From: Hetaerina americana
Taxonomy: Eukaryota; Arthropoda; Insecta; Odonata; Calopterygidae
Length of the DNA: 64,000 nucleotides
Reading direction: 5' to 3'
NCBI GenBank assembly: GCA_022747635.1
Contig: JAKTNV010000060.1
Coordinates: 2,583,872-2,647,871 of the forward strand
Position numbers and translations under genes: made by a program. Each line of letters opens with the position of its first letter. The first letter of the stretch is position 1. Under the pieces are notes generated by a model that was not told the origin of the DNA, ran no database searches, and worked only from the letters and a program-made list of their open reading frames with translations. This document shows positions 1 through 11,039 of the stretch, piece after piece.

Positions 1-522
1 TAATTTGATTTGCTATGTGTATCTGAGGCCGACATCCTTAATGCGTGAGATTTCAAGACTTTTTCTGTCTCTCTGCAAGGTTTTCTTGGAGTCTGTTTAG
101 ACAGTGTCTTTCACATTTTATGAGAATCTCCATAATCAAACTGAATTGTAATCAGCATGTGTTGATACAACATATACCAAATTAATATTTGAACTATTGT
201 ATAAATATGTACACACATATATATTTATATACATATATGTATGAATTGTCACAATTGATCGAAGTTGTCTGCTCTTCCCTACGATCTTTCACTTCTCGGA
301 CCTAGTAAACTTTTCCGAGCATCATTTTGTCAGTTCGTGTTGAAATTATTAGCAAGGCGTGACCAGTTATATGTGCATTTAAAAAATATATAATATTTAA
401 AGGTTGATATCACAGGTTGAATTGACATTTCTTAGTTCACGAACTCTTCCAGCTTAGAATTAAAAGAAATGCGCAGTGGCTTTAATAACATTGTGTTTCC
501 AGAGAAAGCATTCCGTACATTA
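1..522. other. No gene recognised; AT-rich flank
   Basis: AT-rich sequence with a short TA-rich run near 215-240. I see no coding frame or element here up to the Helitron boundary. Confidence 0.6.
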
Positions 523-650
523 TCTATATATATAAATGAGAGTGTTTGTTTGTATGTATGTAATTTGTTTACTTTTTTGCTGTCATAGAAACAACATTGT
601 TCCAACTATGCCAGCAGGATACTTTTGCAAGAACACTATTGTATTGAGAA

Positions 651-2430
651 TTGCCGAGATATTATACGTGGAATACATCAAGGAAAGTCATTTGTAGAAG
701 AAAAATGGGCAACTTTGATCCTGAGAATAATATTTATTCATGTGACGCATTGGGCCGAGTCTACACAGTCCATCCTAACAACGCCGAATGTTATATTTTA
801 AGAATGCTTCTACATACCATTAGAGGACCTCGCTCATTTGCAGAAATAAGAACGGTAAATGGAGAAATGTGTGAGACATTCAGAGAAGCTTGCCAGAATT
901 TAGGGTTGCTAGAAGGAGATCCAACACTGGGATGACTCATTGCGAGAGGCCAGTTTGATTTCTCTTCCAGGACAAATCCGAATTTTGTTTGCCATCATAA
1001 TAACCTCCTGTAATCCATCTAACCCAAAAACAATATGGGAAAAATATAAAGAATCAATGAGTGAGGATATACTGGCTAAAGTTCGAAGTGAAAATCCTAC
1101 ATTGGATATTACGTTTAACTCCGACATTTTTAATAAAACTTTGATTATTTTGGAGGAAAAGTGTATCACCATGGTTAACAAGACTTTAGTGGAACTCGGT
1201 CTTTTTGCACCTGTACAAGATCAACAGGGTGTATTTTATCCAGATTATATTCGGGAAACTAGCTACAATGTCTTAGACTTAGAAACATACATCGCGGATA
1301 AAAAGCCTCTTCTTAATGAAGATCAGAAATTCGCGTACGAAACAATAATGGATCAAGTATATAAACAAGAAGGAGGTATCATTTTTCTTGATGCTGCTGG
1401 TGGCACGGGAAAAACATTTTTAATTAATTTAGTTCTCGCTGAAATCAGGGTTCATGGAGAAATTGCTCTAGCCGTTGCATCTTCAGGTATTGCAGCGACA
1501 TTAATGGAAGGAGGAAGAGAGGAAACTGCAGTTTAATGGGAGGAGCTCTGGTACTCCTGTGTGGAGACTTCCGTCAAACTCTGCCTGTCATTCCAAAATC
1601 GACTCCAGTCGATGAAATTTATGCCTGTTTAAAACATTCTGTTCTATGGAATCATGCCCAAGAAATTAGCCTTAAACAAAACATGCGAATCCTCTTAAGA
1701 GATGGGAATGCTCAAAATTTTGCAAATAAACTTTTGGAGATTGGAGAAGATAGATTAGTTATTGATGCATCTGGTATGATAAAATTGTCATCAGATTTGT
1801 GTGTATCGGTGAAACCTGTCCGCGATATGATACAAGCAGTCTATCCTAACGTTAATCCAAATTATAAAAATTTAGAATGGTTGCGAGAAAGAACCATTCT
1901 TGCTCCTAAGAACGATGATGTTAATGAAATTAACAAGGAGATACTAGCCATGCTGCCAGGAGACGTGATTGAATATAAATCGTACGAATACCGTAGTCGT
2001 ACGAGGTCGTCAATTATGCAACGGAATTCGTAAATTCACCTGATCCAGCTGGATTGCCACAACATCGCCTTATACTTAAAGTAGGATCTCCAATCATTTT
2101 ATTGCAAAATTTAGATCCACCAAAACTCTGCAATGGGACACGATTGTGTGTGACAAAATTAATGAAAAATATAATCCAGGCAGTCATTTTAACTGGAAAA
2201 GGAAAAGGTGAAATAATTTTTATCCTACGGATACCTCTAATCCCAACTGATCTTCCCTTCAACTTTAAAAGATTACAGTTTCCAGTCCGGCTAGCTTTTT
2301 CAATTACCATTAATAAATCACAGGGACAGTTGTGTTTAAAAGTTTTGTGGTGTTGATCTAAGATCGCCATGTTTTAGCCACGGGCAACTTTATGTTGCTT
2401 GCTCCAGAGTAGGTTCGCCTAAAAATTTAT
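651..2430 (+). pseudogene. Helitron Pif1-like helicase, broken
   Basis: C-terminal helicase part of a RepHel protein, in at least four frames. Frame 651-935 carries the region before the helicase (HTIRGPRSFAEIRTVNG). Frame 940-1536 holds the Walker A motif GGTGKT. Frame 1536-2033 holds CGDFRQTLPVIP, a Pif1/RecD-like motif. Frame 2054-2356 holds ITINKSQGQ, and 2381-2430 carries YVACSRVGSPKNLYI in a further frame. The jump near 1513-1536 joins the segment just after Walker A to a later motif, so roughly 100 residues including Walker B appear deleted. Known role of the family: unwinding DNA during rolling-circle transposition. This copy cannot make a working enzyme. Confidence 0.85.
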
Positions 2431-2584
2431 ATATTCTTTCTCCTGGATATGAAACAAAAAATGCAGTTTATAAACAGGTGTTAAATAAAAAAGATTATTA
2501 AATTTGTATGAAGTAGTGTATTATTGTACTTTATAATTTTTTGTTTTTATTTATGTAGTATATTTATATTACTGTTTCTCCCTA

Positions 2585-2612
2585 ACCCGTGCAAAGCCGG
2601 GTATTCAGCTAG
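2585..2612 (+). other. Helitron 3' hairpin and CTAG end
   Basis: Stem ACCCG/CGGGT with an 8-nt loop, then about 6 nt, then the terminal CTAG. In Helitrons this hairpin is the transposition stop signal. It supports the orientation and the exact right end. Confidence 0.8.
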
Positions 2613-3924
2613 TGATAATATAAATGCATTACTGTAACTATTTCTCTTGTCAAGTTTGATTATTTCTAGTGACTAATAATAATTTCTCTGAACCGAAAAA
2701 CAAATTCAAAGACAGTTTGACTCATATCAATTTATAAGCAGTGAATACTCAGGTAACCTTTGTCTTGGCTCATAATATAGAATTGATTCTAAAGGCTTCA
2801 CATCTGCAACAATTGCATAGTGCAAAACTATAAATCTCAACTTTTCTCCAACGGTTGTTTAGCGCAGCAATCCACGCAAATTTGTCGAATAAAAAAGGTG
2901 AAATGTGTATTTCTTATAGAAAAAATGACGAAATAGGGTTTATGTTTTAATAGGAGTCTACAGTAAGGATGGAAAACGATACATTATTTATCATAATATA
3001 CATTTTTTTAATAAATGTCAATTCCTTTAAGAGACATTGCCGCATTCACAGAAAATACCACTGCACTGTGCCTTAAAAACTTGAATGCCGTTTTTATTGA
3101 AATTAGGTAGGGTTAAGTGCTGGCGACGTAAATGATGAAAGCATCATAAAAACAGGATGGGTAAACATAGGAATAATTCTGTACAAAACCGAATATCGGT
3201 TTCATTCCCGTCGTAAATTGTATTGCGTAAATTATGTATTTTCACCATCCATAGCTTTTCCTTGATTCTGAATTAACGTAAGAATGGTATGCACATAAGA
3301 GAGCTAAAATGGTGTGAAATATGTAAGTGTTATGTTCGGAGTGCTCCAGCGCCAAATGAAATGTTTAATCTTGATTAAATGAGAATACCATTAACCTATT
3401 GAAATGTTAGAAATTACCCATTACTTAGTGGAACCAAGCCACTTGCCACCTTTAATCGAGAATCAAATCTTTCTCCTGCACTAACTTGGTTCATAATAAC
3501 GGAGACTGCCTTTTGTAGGCATTTGGTGCTAATGTAACTTATGACATAAACAATTAGGAACAATATTTATGGCTGGATTGTTAGGATAGTCTGCATTCGT
3601 GAAAGATTCCTATGTTGTCATTTTGGAAACACTGTCGGTGGCTTTGAAGTTACCTGAATTGCTTCTCCTGCAAGTACCGTGGGAACAATGAGAGCTCACG
3701 GTCCCGACAAAATTCACTGTGTATTTTCGGTCATAGTCATATCAGGAGAAAACCTACTGTTAAGAATTAAGACATCCATTGCCATAATGTGTTGTGTAAT
3801 ACACGTTTACGCAGCAAACCTGTGATTAGCTGTGCTCCCCATCACTGCGATATCACGAGGATGTCTAACCATTGACTAAAGATTATTATCATAATTGGTC
3901 GTTCAATCCTTAGATTAGTTGACT
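2613..3924. other. No gene recognised
   Basis: Ordinary AT-rich intergenic sequence. No coherent frame, terminal repeat or transposon motif was recognised. Confidence 0.5.
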
Positions 3925-4520
3925 GCAGCCATCCATCCTACCCTATCTTATTCTAATTGGCTAACTTCCTGGTATTTTTTACAATGTATTTTCTTCATTT
4001 GCCCCGTGTAATTATCCCTCGGCCTTCCTCTTGGGACTTTTCCTTCTTTTATATTCATTATGAATGAATTGAACCTCGGGGTGCGGCCAATCCATCTGGT
4101 TCCTCTTTTCGCTATGGCGTGCCGTAAGGTCAGTTCTTTGTTCAGTCCTCTGTATACTTCTTCATTTCTTATTTTATCCGTCCATTTGACCTTTAGCATC
4201 AGGTTTCGGAGACTTCAAGGCTTTACTGGTCTTCATTCCATGCTTCTGATCCATTGAGTACCACGCTCCACACGTATGTTTTCACGTATTGCTTCCTCCT
4301 CGGTAGTTCTATTTTCTTTGAACACAGCCTTCAATGCGAATGCTCACTTAGCTTGAGCTTTTCTTCGCTCGATATCTATAGTCCTTCCGACTCATGAGAT
4401 GGGTGGAATGCACCAAGGAATCCACTTGCTCTAATTTTTGTCCTCTCGGTGTGACCACTTCTCCACATACTAGGATGTTTGTTTTCGTTATGTTCATGTT
4501 GTAAGAAAGGTAAGAAGAGA
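3925..4520 (-). pseudogene. RTE-like LINE, C-terminal tail fragment
   Basis: The minus strand reads the region after the reverse transcriptase of a non-LTR retrotransposon. It includes NMNITKTNILVCGEVV near 4500, then a segment ending in MLKVKWTDKIRNEEVYRGLN and RWIGRTPRFNSFIMNIKEGK near 4199-4020, and RGRPRDNY. The WTDK..NEEV, RWIGH-like and RGRPR blocks are typical of the C-terminal domain of these LINEs. Stops and frameshifts show it is dead. Confidence 0.7.
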
Positions 4521-5862
4521 TTACAATATATTCCTATTATTGGTTAATGTTTTTTTACAGAAAGTAATATTCTTATAAATTTTCCTTTTAAATTTCGTAA
4601 AGCGGATGTCAAAATTTTCAACCTAATTTCTTGTGTAGCATTATGTACAATTTTCGAAGGAAAGATGAAATTAAAAAATGCACACCCAAACTTTAATGAG
4701 CAAATAAATGTAGAACCACAGCCTACAAGATTGCAGACTGTAACAGAATTAACCAATTCACTCGAGCAAATTAAAACGGGCCCCAATATATATCTTTTCT
4801 ATCATTTATATGATTAGTATTTTCTCTTTGGTGCAAATCTGACACTAGAGTAACTTTTTTGGAAAAGAGTGCCTTTCCTGTTGCCTTTTCAGTTTATGGG
4901 ATGAAGGATATTGTTCTAGAAGTGTTGGCCCGGTGCTTAGCAATAGGCTATCGAGTCGGTTCTAACCAGAATAGGTTATCTCTACTTCGAGGTCTTCTTA
5001 AAAAACAAATGCTTACGATAGTCTCAAACCAGTGCTATCTATTTAACTGTTTGTGTAAATCAAATTAGTAAATATAAAATTATTGTTATATTGTATATAT
5101 AAAATTATTTAAATATTTTTTGCTATCAAGAAAAGCCATTTATATTGAAAAATTATGGCACACACAGAAGAGTATTTAAGCTGAAATGACGTCATGGCCT
5201 GTTTTTTTAACAGTCATGTGTGTTGGGTTGCCCTTCTAAAATATACCAGAGTTAAGTTAATTGTGAGAATGTCGTTAAGCGTCATGTAGTAAATGTGATA
5301 ATATAGTCGGTTCATCGTTTGAACAAATGAATCTACCCAAATGGGACATGTCGGTAGGAATTCTCAAAGGTAATCGTACATAGTGTGTCCTGCAATGAAC
5401 CCGTCAAGAGACAATTTTGTTTTCGGCTTTCATCTGAATTATCGAGCGCATCCCGCTCATTTTCTTCGAATTAATTCGGTCAAGTGAATGGTATGTTGTC
5501 TTTCCAATGTACGGTGTCCGAAAAGTGCCGTCAATTCTGACATATATATTGTAACTGGTTTGGTTGAATGACTACAATAAACTTGCAATTGGACCCAATT
5601 TATGTGAGACAAAATGAATTAGTACAATCAAGTTAACATGCAAGATTGTGGGAGGAGTAAATTGTCATCAGTAGGGAATATATTCTAGTTTTTATATTGA
5701 TAAATTGCCAAACTATAATGAAACCAATTTTATGACTTCATAGCCATTGTTTCAAACGGTCTATGTCTGAAGCCTAAGATTTTTAACCAACATCAAGATA
5801 ATATTAAGGCCAAAAATGTTAAAAGGAACATTTTCATAATAATGAAATTCATTTGTCGTATA
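4521..5862. other. No gene recognised
   Basis: AT-rich intergenic DNA. Short open frames (such as 4544-4786 minus and 4859-5068 plus) show no family motif or splice context. Confidence 0.5.
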
Positions 5863-7063
5863 CTAATGTTTTCCATAACAACTGGTTGAAGTCGGCAACA
5901 AGCTCATATTCCTCATACAATTTAGTAACACATTAATCTTACTTTTCTCGATTTTATTTACCAATTCATCTCTAATCCTTCGTAGTACCTCCTTATTCTT
6001 CACTCTTATCCTCCTAACTAATTCCTTTAATCCTCCTCCAGACCCAAATTTCAAAGACCTCTAATTTATTACATTTTCTTTCAGCTCAATCCATGTCTCT
6101 ACTCCAAGCAGCATCACCTTTCAAATGTTACAATTTGTCATTCTTTTTCAAAGGCCCACTCTGTAGTTTCTTCTAATGAAATTTGCCGGAAGATTATATT
6201 ACAAAATACCTGGTGGGTGTTGTGCGGCACATGATGTACACGAGGCACCACAATGACAAACAGAAAACTATTGTTGGAGTTAGATGGGACAAATTAATGG
6301 TATTTTTGAAGAAGCTTTCATTTGCGGGAAAGAAGCCTGATATAAGACCTAGATCTCAGTCCGAGATGGAATTTGGAGGCCCACTCTGTAGTTTCTTCTT
6401 CTCTCTCGATTGCCACAGCTATTCTTGATTTGATTTCCTTGGAACGTGTCTTCAGCGATGACACTTCCCAAATACAAGACCTAGATCTCAGTCCGAGATG
6501 GAATTTGGAGGCCCACTCTGTAGTTTCTTCTTCTCTCTCGATTGCCACAGCTATTCTTGATTTGATTTCCTTGGAACGTGTCTTCAGCGATGACACTTCC
6601 CAAATACGTAAATCTCTCTACTTGTTCAACTGCTTTACCCTCCAATGTGTTGCTGATCCTTACTCTTTTACCTCCTGTTCAATAAATCTTAGTCTTTTTC
6701 TTGCTCCCTCCATTACCCCTACATTCACCATTAAGGTCTTCGAATATCTCTGAGACTGTGTATTATTTGTCACTGCAGCCATATCAAAATGCCTGATACA
6801 CTCCACTCTCTTGCTACTGATGTTTACTCCTCTACTTTATTCAATGCATTCTGTTCTTATCTCTTCTAAATACATATATGTTAAATGGGGATGGTGACTG
6901 GCAGTATCCTTGCCTAACACCTCTTCCTTTTTCAATCACGTCTCTCATTCAGCCTTTTATTCTTAATCTCACTTTCTGACTGAGATCTAGGACTTTTATC
7001 AGCCTTCTCCATCCCTAGCTTCTTCAGAATCACCAGTAAATCGTCCCATCTAACGCAAGCGAA
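5863..7063 (-). pseudogene. RTE-like LINE RT fragment, rearranged
   Basis: Minus-strand order: about 7063-6880 gives RWDDLLVILKKLGMEK and GVRQGYCQSPSP (RT fingers/palm, the VRQGCPLSP region). About 6720-6600 gives VRISNTLEGKAVEQVERF then TYLGSVIAED (after the catalytic YADD). About 6054-5863 gives RVKNKEVLRRIRDE (C-terminal tail). A plus-strand piece at 6272-6361 (VRWDKLMVFLKKL..RSQSE) is an inverted near-copy of 6975-7063, so the relic has been rearranged. It has multiple stops and a tandem duplication, and is non-functional. Confidence 0.65.
6346..6606. repeat. 132-bp tandem duplication (2 copies)
   Basis: The block starting GACCTAGATCTCAGTCCGAG at 6346 begins again at 6478 and runs to CCCAAATAC near 6606. 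The copies look almost identical, so the duplication is recent compared with the decayed LINE it lies in. Confidence 0.85.
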
Positions 7064-7079
7064 TATTTCTAAGTCAATG

Positions 7080-7170
7080 TAGTGCCTTATATATATCATG
7101 TATGTACACCGCCCACCTGGTATTTTGGAATATAATCTTAGGACAAATAAAATGTATTATCATTGTGTAT
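7080..7170 (+). mobile_element. CR1/Jockey-like LINE 3' end
   Basis: The block with CACCTGGTATTTTGGAATA, a GGACAAATAAAATG segment and an ATT-rich tail matches the 3' ends seen near 29600-29632 and 45217-45292. These look like the 3' UTR and terminal microsatellite of one LINE family. Confidence 0.55.
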
Positions 7171-7555
7171 ACAATGTATACTTTTGGTTTTTTTGCCAAT
7201 TACTCTCAACTGAAATATTGTATCACTTTACCTACACCTCACCTAAATCAATACTGTTCGTCGATCCAACTTTTTAGTCTCCCTTAACAATCTTCTATTG
7301 ATCAATTTTAAAACTTTTAGTCGCATCTGATAACAAGTTTATCGTTTTGTTCTTATTTCTTGCTATTTTTCTTGTTTTATATTGGAACCATTACAGATTC
7401 CTTGTGATCTTTAAGACATTATTACCCTTTTTGTAAGTTTCATTACTCAAATATGCCAATTCCTTCCTTTCTTGCTGAGTGCTTTCAATAATTTAACTGG
7501 AATTTCAATGACAAAAGGTTTCAAAGGTTTGTATAAAAAGTAGCGCTTACAATTT
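7171..7555. other. No gene recognised
   Basis: AT-rich spacer between a LINE end and a mariner relic. Nothing identified. Confidence 0.5.
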
Positions 7556-7990
7556 TTTCTTGATGTGTCTGCTGAATGCAGACCATCTGTTAAGTGTGCG
7601 CATGATCGTAGATCATATTGACATTGATAAGATGACAGTGCACACCACTATCACTGAAAATTTGGCGATGCAAATGATCTGCACTTCCGTCACTCTGAAG
7701 TTCTTGACGGAAGACCAAGAGCAGTCAAGTGTGTTCTTTCGAAGACCTGCAACATGGCAATTTTCTGACCCCCATACAGTCCCGACTTGGTACCCACAGG
7801 CTATTTCCTATTCCCAAAAGTGAAATCCTCTCTTAAAGGACACCACCATGAGACCCTAAGTCCTATCAAAGAAGCTTGCCAGTGTACCCATAAGGCCCTT
7901 CTATCCACCTACCAGGCAGCCTTCAAGTCATGGAAAAGCCATGGGCAAAAGTGTGACAACGCTCAAGGGATGTACTTTTGAGAATTTGGG
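7556..7990 (+). pseudogene. mariner transposase, internally deleted
   Basis: The first part (7560-7740) reads CLLNADHLLSVRMIVDHIDI and KMTVHTTITENLAMQMICTS, the second helix-turn-helix region of mariner transposases. After a gap that removes the catalytic DDE/D core, the second part (7770-7981) reads PTWYPQAISYSQK, VKSSLKGHHHETLSPIKEAC and FKSWKSHGQKCDNAQGMYF, the typical mariner C-terminus. It is a deletion derivative with a frame change near 7785-7825. I could not place terminal repeats. Confidence 0.75.
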
Positions 7991-9185
7991 GGTATTATAG
8001 CAACATCTAAAATAAATCTATTTTTCCCAAAATTTTTTATACCACCTATATATGGTGTTGGACATGGTCAAGACTGGGAGAAAGTGTGAAGAAATGACTG
8101 GAGGAAAATGTGAAGAAATCAAAAGAATAGCTCAGGACAGGAAGACCAAGGTCAAGGTCAACCATGAGAGAACAAGCCGCATGGTAGAATAACCTAGGTA
8201 ATGATTACAAGTAAAATAACAATTATTGAACCACTTCAGCTGTAATGTAATTAAACTGGACTCCTATGCCATTTATTCCAAATCCTTCTATATGAGGTAT
8301 TTTCCACCCACTTTTTATTTTGTACAACTAGTTTCAATGCATAGGCATCCACGGGTACCTTTTATTTCTTACCCAGTTTCAAGCATACTCTTTTCCATCA
8401 TTGACCATAGTACAGCTTTGCATCCAAGGATGACTCCTAAATAATAAAAAGTGTGGAAAATACCTAGTGTTCTTCTTTTATTCAAGATAAATTTCCACGG
8501 AGGCAAGCCTGATACAATTGAGTGATTCCTACTATGCCTTGGGGATGCCAATAAATTGATTTGTCAGAATGATTGGCAAAAAGATTGACGTTTGGATTCA
8601 TTGATAACTTGAGAAGCATTTTGAGGCTAATCATATGTTCTATGATTATCAATCATGTTTTAGGAAATATATCAATGAAGTAATTTTAGCACATAATTTT
8701 TAGTCAAAGGAGAGATGAGCTACATAATGGGCTGATTGTAATAAATGCATTGCTATAATATGAAAGAGTGTATGAAATGCAAATAGAGATGTTTTGGCCT
8801 AAAATGGCCGTATCATAAATATAGGTATATGAGTATTCATATATATATAGTAGGAGGCATTGTTATAAAATGGTTCCAAAATTAAGTAAGGTAAATGCAA
8901 CGGTTGAAGTAAGAAATATGAAGGTAAGTAAATCACACAAGTAATGGAAAATATAATTAGATACACGAAAGGAAATGTGTTAGCTGGACATTTATTTATA
9001 TTATACTTGAATGACTGTTTCATTTTAATGTTAATTAAAAATGTGTTTTCGAGATGCATTTATGAATATTATTATATGGTAATTTACCGGTTAAAGGTAG
9101 ACATATGGATGGACACAACTACAAAATAAATATTTTGTACTTCCTAACGAAATTATATCTAGCAACCTACTCTACATCAAGTCTC
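7991..9185. other. Mostly unassigned spacer
   Basis: AT-rich DNA. The only signal is a faint LINE reverse-transcriptase trace at about 8575-8790, listed separately. Confidence 0.4.
8575..8790 (+). pseudogene. Possible LINE RT trace
   Basis: Reading in one frame gives FEANHMFYDYQSCFRKYINE followed by VILAHNF, which resembles the QYGFRKxxST block of non-LTR reverse transcriptases. It is short, contains stops and is weakly supported. Confidence 0.3.
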
Positions 9186-9453
9186 TTCTTGGAGAGCTGT
9201 GCACAGAAATCACTGGAATTTTTCACTCCTTACTTAGATTGGAAATTTGTCAACTCTCTGAAGAGGGAGTTCAAAAGGGAGGCTAGTTTTCACGTGGGGG
9301 CGGATACACTAGAAATCACTGGCCTCATAGTGTATCCGCCCCCACGACAAAGCTAGCCTCCCTTTTGAACTCCCTCTTCAGAGAGTTGACAAATTTCCAA
9401 TCTAAGTAAGGAGTGAAAAATTCCAGTGATTTCTGTGCACAGCTCTCCAAGAA
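9186..9453. repeat. 126-bp-arm palindrome at PLE 5' end
   Basis: Arms 9186-9311 and 9328-9453 are inverted copies with only a few mismatches (mainly around 9287-9293) and no net indel, around a 16-nt loop (9312-9327). The right arm is in the coding direction of the Penelope-like RT and leads straight into it. The left arm is the same stretch inverted. Inverted 5' arrangements of this kind are characteristic of Penelope-like elements. Confidence 0.9.
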
Positions 9454-10725
9454 AGGTCCCCCGCCCTCCAAACATATCTTAGTGTCATTTGATGTCAAAA
9501 ACCTTTTTACAAATATCCCAGTTTTGGAAGCATTGGTAGTGGCAGATAAGGTGCTGGGGCTGAACCATCCTTCCTCAGTGAGTTCATGTCACTATTGAGA
9601 TTGTGTGTCAAACAAAATTATTTCCAATTTAACAATGAATTCTTCATACAAGTGGAATGATTAGCCATGGGGTCCCCGTTATCACCGCTATTTGCTGACC
9701 TGTACATGGACCATTTTGAAAGTAAAATATTCAGCAGCCCCTCAATTTGTACCAAGAATATTCACTGTTGGCTTCGATACGTAGATGATATCTTTGCTGT
9801 ATGGACAGGCACTGATGGACAGTTAAAAAATTTTATGAACAACCTAAATTCCCAGTGTGAAAGTATCAATTTCACTTGTGAGAAAGAACAAAATAATCAA
9901 ATAAAAGTTTTCAGGGACGGGACTTTTAATTTGCAATATTTCGGAAAAGTACCACCACAGACCACATCATCCCCTTCAACTCCCGCCATCACATATCGCA
10001 CAAGCTTTCCACTATTCATGTCCTACTAAACAGAATGTTGGCCATTCCTCTTCCCAAAAGTAATTTTGTTAAAGAACTCAAAATGATAAAAGGTTTAGCA
10101 AAGAAAAATGGCTACAAAGAATATTTAATTGACAAAATACTGCAAATAAAATATTCCTTTAAAGCATACAATCTTTTGTTCAAACCAATTAATGTGGAGG
10201 AAATAGGTTACAAATGGTGCGAACTCCCGTATTATGGATTGATTTCACAAAAGTTAGCCGACCTCTTTCCTAGGGAGAGATTTTGAATAGCTTTTTATAA
10301 TACGAATAACTTATAATACGAAATCATTCTTGAATGCTACAAAAGACAAAATATATACACAAAATAAAAGAGGCATTTATAAGTTAACTTGTAAGGACTG
10401 TAGTGCTATATATATAGGTCAAATGGGGAGATCATTAAAAACATGGGCGGAGAAACACAAACGTTGTTTTAGAAACTGTGACCTCAAGCAATCACTTTTC
10501 ACCAAGCATCTATGGGAAGAAAATCATGAGAGTGATTTCAACCCGGGACTCTTACACCAGATTGAAAAAGGAATGAGGATGGACAAGTGGGAAGAGCTGG
10601 AAATCAGGAAGAATTTAAAAACGGGTCATTTGGTTAAAGATTTATTGTTTGAATACCTCTCCCCAATTATGGAAGTACCCCTTTCCTTCACAGAAAGACC
10701 CAACAAACCTCCCACCCCACTGTGA
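9413..10725 (+). pseudogene. PLE RT + GIY-YIG polyprotein, broken
   Basis: RT motif A is at about 9487-9525 (SFDVKNLFTNIP). A block reading MGSPLSPLFADLYMDHFE is at 9667-9720. The catalytic YVDD is at about 9772-9804 (LRYVDDIFAVW). A linker (10035-10286) leads to the endonuclease near 10372-10464, with GIYKLTCKDCSAIYIGQ and a downstream WAEKHK. The CxxC between GIY and YIG is a usual feature of PLE nucleases. Breaks: stop at 9596-9598, stop and frame change around 10027-10035, stop at 10284-10286. The final frame ends at 10725. Confidence 0.9.
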
Positions 10726-10880
10726 ACCAACCAATCACCTTTCCTGATGCTTAACACCTCTCCCCCTTCCCCATCAACGCCGATCGCAACCCCATTTTCT
10801 TTCCCCTCCTCCCCCATCTCTCACCCACCCCTCCTCTCCCTCATGATTGGTATATAAATGGACTGCAACTTGATTAATTT

Positions 10881-10920
10881 GTACCTGATGATGACGCTTG
10901 AGCGTTGAAACTAGTTGTAC
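10881..10920 (+). ncRNA. Hammerhead-ribozyme-like motif (PLE1 tail)
   Basis: The sequence fits a type I hammerhead. Stem I is GTAC (10881-10884) with GTAC (10917-10920). The core is CTGATGA (10885-10891). Stem II is TGACGC-TTGA-GCGTT (10892-10906). GAAA follows at 10907-10910. A minimal stem III (CTAG) leads to the cleavage triplet GTT, with predicted cleavage after 10916. Hammerheads with very short stem III are known in Penelope-like elements. The assignment is from sequence only. Confidence 0.7.
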
Positions 10921-11039
10921 GTGAATAAAGGACAGTGGAAAGATACATTGTATTCTTCATTTAATAAACATGAATTTCCACAAAGTTGAGCCGGGAACAA
11001 TTGAATATTTAAAGCTTGGTCATCAGTGCACGTAACTGA

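Larger units (their letters stand above)
523..2612 (+). mobile_element. Helitron, decayed, both ends present
   Basis: A rolling-circle transposon relic. The 5' end starts with TC followed by a TATATA run and a T/G-rich stretch (TGTTTGTTTGTATGTATG), a common start for arthropod Helitrons. The 3' end carries a 5-bp stem (ACCCG 2585-2589, CGGGT 2598-2602) and finishes in CTAG at 2609-2612. The left flank base is A and the right flank base is T, which fits the A/T target of Helitrons with no target duplication. The interior keeps only the helicase half of the RepHel protein, and no Rep domain is seen. At about 2.1 kb it is well below the usual autonomous size, so it is an internally deleted, inactive copy. 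Confidence 0.85.
9186..11007 (+). mobile_element. Penelope-like element 1 (5'-truncated)
   Basis: The order is an inverted 5' segment, reverse transcriptase, GIY-YIG endonuclease, C-rich 3' UTR (10726-10850), a hammerhead-like motif (10881-10920), an AATAAA-type signal at 10923-10929, and a conserved terminal block at 10973-11007. PLEs insert by target-primed reverse transcription using a TERT-related RT. The element lacks the N-terminal part of its ORF and has several breaks, so it is inactive. It abuts the RTE relic that begins near 11040. Confidence 0.85.
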
